Below are positions 45,201 through 56,900 of a stretch of 64,000 nucleotides of DNA, one piece after another. How positions within the stretch are numbered: the first letter of the stretch is position 1; every line of letters starts with the position of its first letter. A program made the translations under genes and the position numbers. Origin of the DNA: Cliona cf. orientalis (lineage: Eukaryota; Porifera; Demospongiae; Clionaida; Clionaidae); assembly GCA_963930775.1 (NCBI GenBank), contig OZ005703.1, forward strand, positions 2,852,001 to 2,916,000. Direction: 5' to 3'. The notes beneath the pieces are model-generated. The model saw only the letters and a list, made by a program, of their open reading frames with translations, was not told where the DNA came from and searched no databases.

Positions 45201-48200
45201 TACCCAAGATTTATAATTGTTTTCATTGCAATACCGTATAGCGGGAACTTTCGAGGGAGAAAACTTTCACGAATTTCGCGATTTTTCAGCCATTCGCGAA
45301 AGTTTTCTCCACGAAATTCTAGACATGCCACACCCATTATGCAACCAGTTTTAGCATTTCACGAAAGTTTTCTCCGCGAAATGCTCCTGTCCTACCGATC
45401 CGCAAACGTTTTCTCCCTCAAAAATTTCCCACTATACAGTACATGCCAGGTACATGTACCACTGCTATCAAGCGTGCACACACATATTAATGACATACCG
45501 TACATGTACGTCTGGTATGAGAACAGTGCACATACATGTACATGTACCTACAGTGTGGTTGTATTAGGGGGACTCACAATATTTGCTCCCCTGGATCTTC
45601 TACCATAGGTATACTCCAGTGCAGTGGTCGGTTTGGGTGACTCCTCCCTGTATAGTACAGTACACATCACATCAACAATGCAAGCAGTGCATGATACTGT
45701 GGTGATGGGAGGTGCACTACATGAGTATATATACTTCATTACTCTGCAATGTACATGTAGGACTCGTGAAGGGTAACCTTAGTGGCAGGGAAATACATGT
45801 ACATGGCGAATGCATCACATACATGTAGTGTCATATCGTATTGGTTAAACATTTTTACCTTTCCAGGAATCGGAGGACAATGGATGTCTTGCCCTGTTGA
45901 GGGAAAGAGAGCAAGGCAACAACACTGGTAAGGTGATACTCAATACTCAGCCACTAATACAAATCAAATTGCACAATACGGCATGACTGACTGTATGAAA
46001 GACCACCAAACCCACCTGTACCCTCACCCCCTCCTCTTTATTTTCACATGAAGTTTGATATACGTTTAAATGGCTACTAATAGGATGGAGGAGTCTAGTT
46101 GGAGACAAGGCTGCCCAAAATGCACAGTCTGCAGGTACTCATGAGTCATCAGATAGAGGATAGAATAACTGAGCATACCGCATTCTGACTCCCAACAAAG
46201 AAGACATTAGATTCACCATAGCCTTCAAACCCTAATCAGTGTGTGTATGTGCACACAAGAAGGTAGAGTCAAACCTCAAACGCTATTATAGCACTGTTAA
46301 TGAGAAGGTTTCCTATTTTTGGAGGTCAAAAAATTACTACGTGTACTAAGTATGACGCAAGAAATTTTGTCCTTAATAGTATACTTGTACTTTGATGTGT
46401 ACAAATCTTGTATACCAATTACAAGTATTACAAGTGAAATAGGCACCTGAGTTTGAAATACCCTTCTGAGTTGAAATACCCATCTGACACTGTGTATGTA
46501 TACTATTAGCCTGTGATAGTGAGGTTGTATGTTGAATTTGGATAAATAGCACTCCGAAATAGGCATTTGGTTCATCAAATTGTACTCGCTATCGCTCGTA
46601 CAATTTTTGAACCAAATACCTATTTCAGAGCGCTATTTTACCCAAATTCAACATACAACCTCACTATTACCTATACTAATACAGAATAAATATCTTTTTC
46701 AACCATGTACGTACATGTGTGCATAGCATGCAGTCTACATACAGTGTACATGTACACATGTGCATGTAATAAAATACACATGTACATGTAATTAAATAAT
46801 TCAAAACATAAGGTTTTCTTTCTCAAGTGAAATTTTCTTTTATCAAAATTGTTTCCAAGATCAAATTGGCATTCCTTATCAACAGCATGTGTTACACATC
46901 ATAATTATGCACGTCACTTGGCTGACTGTCGTTACCACAGTATCACGCACAGTGGAAGACTGGGAAACCATACACACACAATGGCATGTGCAATACTAGC
47001 CCAACCGTGCCGCAGGTATTGGGGAGAGGCAATTGGTCTATAATTCCACTTAACCCTTTGCCTGTAGGGAGGTATGTACATTGATGGGCATGTGATGACA
47101 TCATACTATTCAAGCATGCAGCCTCATCATGATGAATCCCCAAATTTTCAATAACAAACACTGATCATGAAAAAGCTGGGAATGTGCAAGGTACCAATGG
47201 ACATGTACCTCTAATCCAAGGGCTTATCAAGTCCACATACATGTACACTTGGAGAGTAACAGCCAAAGTACTTAAATTTAGGTATAAAACTTCCACCCAA
47301 ATATGCTGCACATGTAAAATGAATTCAGTTTCACCGGTACTCATTTATCATACACCCTTTGCATGCACAAGAAAAATCCGTGAATTGTCCTCCAACTGCC
47401 ACTGTGTTGGTGTACCAGCATTCTTGTAAACTTGTACTAGCTTTCGAGCAGCAAAGATACTTCACCACAGAAAACGGCTTTATTTGTCCTCCAGGACGGT
47501 CCACCATGTGTTCCCCATGACATCACATGCAACCAATATAGGAGCTGACGAATTCTCAGTGAATGAATAATATTATTATAGGGTAGAGAAATTGTCAGAT
47601 TTCAGATACTTCATTAATTTTCAATTCTGCATATTGCCTTGGTACATGTATATGGACAAAAGCCTGCTGTGCTAGTGATTTACGGCCTCTATGGCCTTGC
47701 ATACAGCCCTTCACAAGAGGGAGGAAGGGGCTGGCACCCAGACTACAAGGGGTAGTCACCGCTATGTACCCTGTACTTCCATCTGTGACGGTGATCAAAA
47801 TTTTGATGGCCAAATTTTGCTCTTTGATTGTATTTTTGGCCTAAATTCTATCTTGATCCTTTGATTGACGCTTGCCAGTGTGTTTGATCCTTTGATTTCG
47901 CTTTGATCGCCGTCGCAGATGGAAGTACAGGGCACATTGCGGTGACTACCCCTTGGACTAGGCCTGACATATGCATTTGATTTGCAAATTACACTATCAT
48001 GACTATGGCAGGGCTCTGCAGAGTGTGTTAGTGTGTCAGTCAAGGCATAGGTCAAGGCTTGCCTTTCCTCCTCTCTACGTCATTTCTGTCTTTCTCTTCC
48101 AACGCTATACTCCAGAGATCTTTACTGGCATCAGATCTAGGTACAAATCAAAAAGAAATAGCTAACTGAGCGCGAATCACCGACCAACTGTTACCTCTCC

Positions 48201-48202
48201 AT
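42058..48202 (-). CDS. DYNC2LI1: Cytoplasmic dynein 2 light intermediate chain 1 homologue, 15 exons, 363 aa
   Basis: Exons, 5' to 3': 48202-48195, 48136-48063, 46231-46179, 45893-45859, 45647-45578, 44953-44865, 44795-44717, 44380-44273, 43987-43841, 43559-43480, 43389-43319, 43162-43117, 43059-43011, 42802-42710, 42147-42058. All phases match. The protein has the P-loop [15 protein letters not shown], the signature [63 protein letters not shown] and [15 protein letters not shown]; human DYNC2LI1 is about 350 residues. It is a subunit of the dynein-2 motor that drives retrograde intraflagellar transport, needed for building cilia. The first coding exon is only 8 nt and intron 2 uses a GC donor (AAAG|GCAAGC). 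The C-terminus is an Arg/Glu-rich helix. Confidence 0.95.
42194..42249. repeat. (TG)n microsatellite with poly-G
   Basis: About 20 TG dinucleotides followed by a short interruption and nine G. It is in the intergenic stretch upstream (in genomic order right) of the last dynein exon, i.e. in its final intron. Confidence 0.95.
45232..45441. mobile_element. ~210-bp miniature element, family copy 2
   Basis: Ends taccgtatagcgggaa / ...tttcccactatacagta, with internal cgagggagaaaactttc and tttcgcgaa-type repeats. Same family as 13384-13595, in opposite orientation. It lies in the intron between dynein exons 45578-45647 and 44865-44953. Confidence 0.8.
46521..46672. repeat. Foldback palindrome
   Basis: gaggttgtatgttgaatttg at the left and caaattcaacatacaacctc at the right are exact inverses; the inner part (ataggcatttggttca ... 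tgaaccaaatacctat) continues the pairing to a loop around tatcgctcg. About 150 bp in all. Confidence 0.9.
47746..47956. mobile_element. Miniature element with ~50-bp inverted ends
   Basis: Left aaggggtagtcaccgc... ccctgtacttccatctg and right cagatggaagtacaggg... gcggtgactacccctt are near-perfect inverses over about 50 bp. Non-coding, about 210 bp. Confidence 0.85.
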
Positions 48203-48658
48203 CTTATGAAACTCCAATTCTTGCCCACCTATAGTAGTTTGTCATTGCCATGCCATGGCAACGAGTGCAAAGTATAATGTACGAATGGGTGGGATAGACA
48301 CGCCCACTAACGATAGTAATGATATTCATTGGTCTATTATGAATACTGTAACAGTAAGTCCTGCAGTATTGGACTATAGCTGAGTTCAGAGGCCATGTCA
48401 CTCCTAGCACAGTGCACCATCTCCATCCCTGGGGCCCTGCAGGTAAATATCAACCATGACAGGATCACACATACATGTTATGCCTTGTCAGCAAACAATG
48501 TTACAGAATCATGCAATGCTTTAATTATCATTATGCACGTTGGGTGACACATTCCTAATGATTATTAATAGATGCAGAAGCATAATATGCATGATCATTA
48601 TTATGCACATGTATAGCTGTTGCCAGCTATAGTCTGAGATATGATTATAAGGAGATGG
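48203..48658. other. Promoter-side flank of the dynein gene
   Basis: The dynein 5'UTR and promoter must lie here. A plus-strand ATG at 48395 opens 16 codons to a possible GTAAAT donor, but no matching next exon was found. Nothing else. Confidence 0.4.
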
Positions 48659-49018
48659 TAGTCTGGCAGGCCAGCCCGACCCTTCACAAGAAGGGTCTGG
48701 TGTCATATGCCTGTACACTAGTTGTTCCAGTGCTTAGCTGTTACGCAATTATAAACCTCACTCGTGAAGATCTAGTACCTGGTTGGTCAGAGCGAATAGT
48801 AGGGACACTCCGACAGTCCAAACAAATTAGTGAACAAGAAGATTTGGCACCTGATTGGTCAGCTCGTGCATTTGGGACAGCCCCATAATACTGGTGATGA
48901 CATGGAGCAATCTGGTTGGGCTGCACTCAACCCCGACTGCAGCAGGTACAACTCGCATATAGGCATGATACCAGACCCTTCCTCCTCCCTCTTGCGAAGG
49001 GGCTGATCCGCCAGACTA
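48659..49018. mobile_element. Miniature element with 10-bp target duplication
   Basis: Inverted ends tagtctggc...aagggtctggt / accagaccctt...gccagacta, about 45 bp with a few mismatches, flanked on both sides by aaggagatgg (48649-48658 and 49019-49028). A 9-10-bp duplication is typical of Mutator-like elements (family knowledge). About 360 bp, no coding capacity. Confidence 0.85.
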
Positions 49019-49028
49019 AAGGAGATGG

Positions 49029-50418
49029 TATGTGGATTTTTTTTTTATTTGGAATTTTCTTTAATGGGTGAATAATCATGCATGAAGTGTATCAGACACT
49101 CAACAAGCTAAGGAGAAATTGTTTGGAAATACTCCCTTATGAAGTGTAACTAAATAACCCCTTAGATTTTGAATTATGGTGATACATACACTGTAGTCCA
49201 TAATATCATGCTGTGTGGACAAACAAGATCACGTACTGGCCCACACAGAAAGGATCCACTTGCATAAGGTAATGGAGAAATTTAATTTCATGGTGATACA
49301 ATCATCTTAACTGTGAGAAGCATCTGGCCAAGGTTGCAAACAAATGGGGGACGAAGATTAAATTTACAACCCTTAGAATGATTTGCTTTTGGCAGAGTGC
49401 TCACACCCTGGGGTTAACCTGTGCAGCATGCCACATTCACTGAATTTCAATTCCCACTGACGGGCCAAGCAGACGCCATGCTTATTAATACAGTCTTGTC
49501 TATGTCACAGGAAATGGACAATAATGTATCATGCACACATTAAAATGCACTTTATTACATTAGGATGACACACTGGTACAACAGGCCTGAAGCAGTACCT
49601 GTGTGGAAATAGATGCCGGACCATGCACTTTGAAGTGCCTCTCAAAGACGCTATAGTAACCCTTTTGGACCGTCACAACCGTCAATCAGGACATTCCTCT
49701 GGCAGAACCTCAGAGCATACAGCACAGCCACACATGCCAGATCAAGAGTATAGTCTTGGCCAGATGCATACCCACAGTAACCTGCTCGACGCTACCACTG
49801 ATAGGGTCAGAGGTCAGGTACAATCAGTGCAGTGTACCTGTACATTTGCAGCCTTGTACCCAGGCTCTCTGATCTTTTTCCAAGTCTTGTGTGCATTAAA
49901 AGAGATCGGGAAGTCTGCGATTATGTACAGTCTCACTGGCGTAAGAAGCAGGGGGGCTGGGGGGGGGGGGGGGGCTGTAGCCCCCCCATCTTATCAGCCA
50001 AGTGGCCCTAAACGTAGGAAGATATTTATTCTACTTGGCCTTGACATCTTCAGATTTGTGACGTAAAGTCTACTTTACAGCCAAATTAACATAATAATGG
50101 GCATGATTTTGAAGGTGTATCGTGTGATCCAAAAACTTTTTTGCACATTTTGCATGCAATTTATTTACAGCCCCCCTGTTCAAAAATATCTTCTTACGCC
50201 ACTGAGTCTTGTTTAGGTAGCCTCATACCCAGGATTGTTTAAGATAGGGGATTCCGGGTAGCTAAATGTTTAGGATGGGTGATCAGATATTATCATCCAA
50301 ACAGCCTGAGATACAAAGTTGAAATGGCCTTATCCCACCACTGTTGTTAAGAGTTATAATTAAGGTTGATCTCATTTTCAATGCTCAAGAAACACAAGGG
50401 TGATAAGTTGAAGTGGCC
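49029..50418. other. Intergenic sequence before the RWD gene 3' end
   Basis: No firmly supported gene. 49585-49815 is open on the plus strand between a possible AG acceptor and a GTACAA donor (KQYLCGNRCRTMHFEVPLKD), but no partner exon in phase was found. A miniature element occupies 49934-50204. Confidence 0.4.
49934..50204. mobile_element. Miniature element with CACTGGCGTAAGAAG ends and G/C tracts
   Basis: Inverted ends cactggcgtaagaag / cttcttacgccactg differ at no more than one position. Just inside the left end is ggggctgggggggg...ctgtagccccccc, and ...acagcccccctg near the right end, like the elements at 33371 and 35086. Confidence 0.8.
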
Positions 50419-51420
50419 TTACCTGACTGTTGGTCCTAACAGGGTACCACGAAGAGCATCACTTGGGCAGTCACTCAACTGCCGCTGACATAAAACACTG
50501 AGAAGTCTCTCTTTGCAAGGCCTTCCTTGAGAGTCTACATCGACATTCTGTGTCCTCCATTGTTTAAGGAATTCGTTCACCGATGCACCCCCACTGTCAT
50601 TTACTCCAACGATGACCACATAGATAGAATGTGGGCCAGTGTGGAGGACTTTACCATAAAGTGACAAATCCTTGGCCCAAGAGTTTAGCAATTTTAAGTA
50701 CTTTTGCTCATTTCTCATGTGGTCAAGCTTGGCAATACAAACATGCGCTCCTGGTATGTCCCCTAGAGTGGTTCGTTTGGCACCTGCTTCCTTTGATGCT
50801 TGATTACGCTTATCAGCTTGACCCTCTTCAGCAAGCGGGGTTGCCATAATAATATTATTTTCTATTTGATCACTGTTGTCAGAACATGAATCTCTTTCCT
50901 TGATTGCAAGTGTGGGGGTGGACAATAAAGAAGCGTCCTGGGCAACCAAATCCACTACCTCTTCCTTCAGCCTCTCCAAAGCTTCAAAGAGGCATGGTTC
51001 AGGCTGTAAAGAGCTTATGAATGTGGTTAGTCTCTTGTGAATACACTCAGTCACATGGCTAGGGAGGTCTTTGGATGAGATTTCAGTCACAGCTGGCGGC
51101 TCTTCTGGGTAGCCTGCTCCCAGATGAAACACTACTGATAGACACAATCCCTGAGGCATAGTGGCTTGCTCAACTTGTAAATGAATGAGTACTCTAATTA
51201 CAATGCCCCCGTAATCTGGAGAGGCAAAATCATTTGGCTCTGCAGTTGCATGTAGATCTTCAAACGATAGGTTGGCGGGTGCTATGACTTCACATTCCCC
51301 TTCCTCGCAGTAAATGCTCTGGAGTGCCAACAGCTCGTCCCTCTGGGCTTCCCAGGAACTCAAGGTCTTCATAGCTCCAGAGATATTCGAATCAGTAGCC
51401 ATCCAGGGCTGAGGAGACAC
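50419..51420 (-). CDS. RWDD3: RWD-domain protein, RWDD3-like
   Basis: N-terminal RWD domain (about residues 20-150): WEAQRDELLALQSIYCEEGE is the typical first helix, and GAGYPEEPPAVTEIS has the YPxxxP turn. A 60-residue acidic/polar linker leads to a C-terminal DUF1115-type region (HVCIAKLDHMRNEQKYLKLL, then WAKDLSLYGKVL and VDVDSQGRPCKERLLSVL), the arrangement of RWDD3 (RSUME, which promotes SUMO conjugation) and the RWDD2 proteins. Lysine-rich stretches favour RWDD3, but the orthology call is from memory. The stop TAA overlaps a perfect donor (CAG|GTAAGG), and the last part of DUF1115 seems missing, so a further exon may exist downstream. A second ATG at codon 7 is possible. Confidence 0.8.
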   Translation of the reverse strand: MSPQPWMATDSNISGAMKTLSSWEAQRDELLALQSIYCEEGECEVIAPANLSFEDLHATAEPNDFASPDYGGIVIRVLIHLQVEQATMPQGLCLSVVFHLGAGYPEEPPAVTEISSKDLPSHVTECIHKRLTTFISSLQPEPCLFEALERLKEEVVDLVAQDASLLSTPTLAIKERDSCSDNSDQIENNIIMATPLAEEGQADKRNQASKEAGAKRTTLGDIPGAHVCIAKLDHMRNEQKYLKLLNSWAKDLSLYGKVLHTGPHSIYVVIVGVNDSGGASVNEFLKQWRTQNVDVDSQGRPCKERLLSVLCQRQLSDCPSDALRGTLLGPTVR

Positions 51421-52040
51421 CTCCGCGAGACTACCGTGTGTGTTTACGTTACTTCTACCTTTGTGCGGATGATTTTCACAGGAAATTTAAGCCTAAGTAA
51501 AGCCTAGGCTTCCTGTGTTTGCATTCTAGCTACTACATGTAGCTCTTGTAGTTCTGCTCCAATCTCTTCACGCACGGTAGATTGCGTTGATAATAATTAT
51601 AAAAAGGCGGAAGTATCGTTTTGGTTCCGGAAATTGATTTCATTGTGCTGAAACCGCACATACCGCATCATGCACACTCAAGTACTCACTGTACTGTATG
51701 ACTGCATGCATGCACTGTGTGCACTCACGCACCTACGCCTGCCGGCCATGATTAGTGGAAATTCGCAGCTGCAGAAAGCATAACCGTCCTCTCAGTACAG
51801 CACGGACGCGAAGAACGACGTCTCTACCAGTTACGTTCGTCGGACAAACGAACCAGACTTCTGCCTTGTAACCTACTGTGTATTCAATAAGAGCTCAACG
51901 AGGGAGCCAGCATCGACTCGCCTTCTGTTGACTGTCAGACCGCTTCATTCACAACTTCGAAACGACTCGACATAAAGAGAACAGTGAACGCAGAACCTAT
52001 ACCCAACTCCTCGCTTAGTTGCTAAAACTTTTTCCAGGCA
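51421..52040. promoter_or_regulatory. Divergent promoter interval between the RWD gene and midnolin
   Basis: 620 bp between two divergent start codons. A pyrimidine-rich AG (ctttttccag) ends 3 bases before the midnolin ATG, suggesting a 5'UTR intron. No TATA box is obvious. Confidence 0.5.
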
Positions 52041-53887
52041 ATGGCTACCCCACCGTCCAGCAACCGGCCGCCCAGTGGCTCTTCTTCATCCGGAGGAGCA
52101 ACGAGCAGCAGTGGTAGCAGAAAAGAGAGACCGAAACCCGTCTCTGTCAAAATTCAGCCGACCATTGGGCCATGCTTCTCGCTCTATCTACTGCCCAGCA
52201 CCAAGATAGCCAGCATGAAGGAGACCATCAGCGACAGAATGGGACTCTCGCCACAGAAAATGACGCTATTGCTGCACAACAAGTAAGTAAACAAACAGGG
52301 TTAGCTGTTGCTTTGCCTCGAGCTAGCTATGGCTCTAAATAGCTACTTAGGAAAACCCAGACTGTGTACTGTGTGCTAGCTTGGAGAGTGTGAGTGAGTG
52401 TGAATGAGTGAGAGAGAGGGGGAAGGAGGGAGGAAGGGAGGGAGAGAGAGAAAGAGAGAGACAGACAGAGAGAGAGAGAGAGGGAGACGGTGTATGTGTT
52501 GTGTTACTGTTATTCAGTGGGTTTCCACTAAGAGGAGAGTTGCACAGGGGTATTGACAGCAGGTAGCTACATGTAGCAGGAAAAAATTGGCTCCCTCTCT
52601 CTGACTTTGTGGTTAGGCAGGTCAGGTATACCCATTCCTCTGTTTAAGGCAGTTAACTCCTTCAAGGGTCAACCTTTCCATACAGAATCACCCATAGGAG
52701 TAACACTGCTTCCTGCGTGAAGGAAATGGCGTGTGTTGTATGGCATTATGCACTTCTATGTGTGTACACACGTCTCCCCCATTTTCCCCAGTCTTGATTA
52801 TGTCCATAAACGTACAGCCGAGTGGCCAGGTTACACATGTGCAGCTAAGGAATGATAGTCTGTGAATTTGTGCACGGTAGGGATATGATCTGCCGCCAGG
52901 GAGTCTTATTTTTACTGGTCCCCTTATTTGGTTTGTGTGTTTTTGCTTCGCACGTTAGGTTCACCATTAGGCAGTCAGGTAGACAGCAGACAGGTCATGA
53001 ATGTTTGCAGTAAAATAATCTAGGAATGCTTAGTGATTGTTTGTGGTAGTTTTAGAGTAATATGAAGAGGATTGGAGTATGCAACGGGGGAGAAAGAGAC
53101 GGAGGGAGAGAGAGTGGGGGAGGGACAAGGAGAGGGGGGGAGAGAGAGAGAGCAGCAGCAGCAGTGAGAAAAGCTACAGGAAAGGGGTGGGATTTTTACT
53201 ATTTTTGTGTATCTCTCCCACTGAGGTTTCTATGCTCCTGCTGGGACTAGTCAACTACAGTTTCCTCTGCTTGCTATACTCTACATGTGCAGCATGTCAC
53301 GTACATGTACATGTACCCGATTCCAGGTGGATAGTGGTGTGGCCCTCTCTGGGGCTAGGCACACATAACAACATTACCTGTGGCATGTTGGGGACTGGGA
53401 TATACTACACTAGCCGGCCCTGGTCGATTTTCCGAGTTAGGCTACTCCAATTATGCTTGAGGCATGTTTTTGAGTCTACTTGCATGTATACATGTACATA
53501 GTACAATTATCCGACAGGTAATTGGTTCATTAGGCATGCAACTGGCATAGTTGCTGCTACAGAAGCATGATTGCTGTGTGTCGCTGTGTGTGTGTGATTT
53601 GCCCGTACGTAATTGTCTTGTATTTCTATATACTGTACCATGTTTATTCTATATAGCGTAGCATGGTACATCACACACCCAGCTAAATCCCCAAACCAAG
53701 CCAACCCTGTGAAATATTTATTACTTGGCCATGAAAGCCAGGCCCTCTTGCATGTCCATCAAATATAGCGTATTCATTGCAGTCTATTTTGGCTGGTTGT
53801 CTGAGAGTATCCCATGTCGTACTTAGTCTCTGCCCCAGCGCCAAACCCTCCCTGCCATGCTCTTCCTACAGTGTATGTGTGTATGTA

Positions 53888-53932
<45 letters not shown>

Positions 53933-56900
53933 ATGAGCTCATCCCCTAACCTTGTCCCTAATGCAGTCTTAGTAGCCATTGCATGTACACCTACAGCCAG
54001 TCACTAGATAGTTAGCTACACCTACTCATGATCTGATTGAGTGACTTACGTTTTGGAACAGTACTACTGTGTCCAGATAGCCCTCATCCCCAGGGATTTC
54101 AACGTAATACGGTGATATATCTTGGAAGGCTTGGGGGAAGAGGCTGGTATGCAGTGTGTGTATATAGCTATAGCTGACCGTTAGTTGTATAGCTGTTGCA
54201 CATGACTGCTGTTGGAGCAATCAGAGCAATCTAATTGGCAGGTCATGTGCATGTATTTCAAGCCAAATATATGCTGTTCGCTATTATTTTACTCGCTTAC
54301 TCTATTACTATCAATGTACAATGTGTCTCACTGATTGCTTTCAAAGCAGGTCTTAGACTGGTATGCCGTGCATGTACAGTCAGGTCAGGTAGGCACTGGT
54401 TATACATGTAGATCAGATCTGCATGTAATCACGCACTCACTGTCTGCTGATTGCTTTCAAGGTATACAATGTCGTATATACTGCAGTGAGTGTTTGTCCA
54501 ATCATTTCCATAGCTATGTACATGTAGGTTGTAGCAGGACTGAGTTCTGGGTACCTCCCTAGTGGATTACTGTTGTAGGTAGCTTGGATTTCCAAGTTTA
54601 TACAACTTTTGTGCAGTAGATAGAGTATTTCAGAGACAGATGAACTTGTAGAAACTACAGTAGCTACCTGTTTGTGTGTTTCAGATATCCTCTGAGTATA
54701 GGAAACTTGCGTATAGGTACCTACCTGTATCTCCTTTTCCACTCTGAATGTGTGCTTTTTTTATAACATAAGTTATACTTTCATGGTGAGCTATTCACAG
54801 TCTCTTTTGCTAATCTTGGGCGCTGCTGTGCAGTTGACAATAGGTCATACCGGTCAGTACAGTCCCTAAGGTCTTCCTTTATCTCAGGCCTAAAGCCAAA
54901 AAAGCCTTCAAGGTTGGAGTGGTAGGTGGTATCACCATGCCTTGTGTTGTTAAAGTGGATTTCATGTGTTGATCTTAGTTGGCTTGGGTTTTGGTTTTTG
55001 GTGGGCGACTTAGCCTAGACCCAATATAGGCCTGTGGTTAATGGTAGGCCTTCCTGTGGTTTAATTATCAAGGTGGCTATAGTTTATGTAAGGGGAACCC
55101 TCCTAATGGGTATATCTGCACCCTCACCACTAAATCAGACACCCTATCAAAAGGTACTTGCTTTATACTTGAAAGTGAGTGTTGGCAATTAAATTAGGTT
55201 AGTGTGTTACTGGTCCCCAGTGGAAGGGGAAGTTGGGTCAGTGACTCTACAGGACTAGAGGGTGTAGGGTAATTGACAGCTTGAACCTCAACTTCCATAG
55301 GATGTGCTGTGGCTAGTGTCTAAGTATGTAGGATCTGATGATGCTCCGAATTCCAGCATTTTGCTCAATAGCATGGCCTTCTACCTTTAGGCGTGCAACG
55401 TACGTATATTCGCTGGGAGAAGGGCCTGGGAATTGAATGATCATGGCTAGTACATGTATTACATGTATGTGTACAGGTTGTTATATGGAAAGTATTATAC
55501 ATGTATGTATGGCATATTCCTAGCTGCTGTCTTATCTTAAACATTGCACTTCCTTATTTTTGAAACTGCCAGTTATCACAGCAAAACAAAGAAAAATTAA
55601 CAGTTAGTCTTAGTAGTATGATTTCCCATGTTCAACACATCTTCCTGTTGTTGGGAGCTATAAAATATGGCTGAACTAGATCCATTCGGGAAATTCTAAC
55701 ACTCAACTCGTCTATTGTTCATTTTTTTAGAATCTGTACATCATGTCTTGAGCTTGTTGGGAGGTCTACTGATACAATAGCAGTCGGTCAATCAGTTCCT
55801 TAAAGCCTGAGGCTAGCTAGCTATGATCATTTATGTGCATGTGTATGCCATATGCTTGTCACTGATGGGTATATTGTGGCGTAGTACGTGCTCTACATAC
55901 AATATAAAAGCTTTTTATGCTTTTGAAGCATAATGCCTCCGTATTAATTTATTGTGTGTGAGAAAGTGATGGTATAACTGTTTGCTCTCTTTCCTAGTTA
56001 AGTATTTGTCATTGTGCCACTTTGTATAGCATTGCACCTGTACATGTACATAGTTACATTTGTACCAGTAACCATCCTACAAAGTAAAGATCTTACAAAC
56101 ATATTGAGTTCACCTAAAAGATCTTAAAGGCCATGTCTTTGTAATCCTGACTTGTCTACATAATATTATGAATTCACCGCATCACCTCCTTTTATGCTGC
56201 TCTGTCGTTCATGCAGCCAATGTGCTTACCATATTGCTGAAGTTGTGGAGTGGAGCTAGCTAGCTAGACCAGCTAGTGACTCTTTTGTAGTGGAGTTACA
56301 CTTGTCCTTGTGTAGAGGGACAGCCTTGTAGTGAGTGAGGTGACTTGTAGGAACAATGAAGAATTTTGTTTCTGGGAGTACTCTGATATACTGTGAGCTT
56401 ATTTCTTCTCACTGCTGTACTGGGATGTACTGTTTGCGATAGTGCTCAGTGTTGTAGAAACTGTCCTGTAGTTGAGTGTGATACATGGGATGTGATGTGT
56501 TTTTGCTTTGATGATTCTTGTGATCAGTTGGCAGTGAACACAGTATAGCTGTAGTTGGGAGAATCTTTTTGCTCCTTGCATACAGTGTATACATGAACAT
56601 AATATATCAGGCACTCTCCTCACGAGATCAGACACCCGACTCTATGTACTGTATGCTGTACATGTACGATGTAGATTGATTCAGCCATGTTGTCTGTGAA
56701 TTGTACAATAGCCAAAGATTTGATAAAGGTTCCCAGTACTCAGTTAGTCTTGTAAAGAGCATTCCTTTAGATGTTCAAGGGGGTGTGAAGCTATAATGCT
56801 GGTGTATGCATGACATTGTGTAGTCTTGCGTGATGGCGAGGGCCCCCTCCCTTTGACTTCTGTTTGGCCAAGCTTATCCCATCAAACTATGTAGTGCCAT

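Larger units (their letters stand above)
46232..48062. other. Large GC-AG intron of the dynein gene
   Basis: 1.8 kb. Holds a palindrome (46521-46672), a miniature element (47746-47956) and, left of that, about 50 bp resembling the right end of the element at 48659-49018. No other gene. Confidence 0.7.

Noticed and set aside
45159-45608. 149-codon plus-strand frame
   Set aside because: Runs through a miniature element and opposite dynein exon 45578-45647.
48395-48442. Plus-strand 16-codon start (MSLLAQCTISIPGALQ) with a GTAAAT donor
   Set aside because: No following exon in the right phase could be found; the only candidate (49585-49815) needs another phase and intermediate sequence is a transposable element.
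49585-49815. Open plus-strand segment with KQYLCGNRCRTMHFEVPLKD
   Set aside because: Looks coding by flow and has AG/GT borders, but no homology, start or partner exon; kept only as a note.
53079-53501. 140-codon frame in the midnolin intron
   Set aside because: Begins in a purine-rich low-complexity tract and has no recognisable features.
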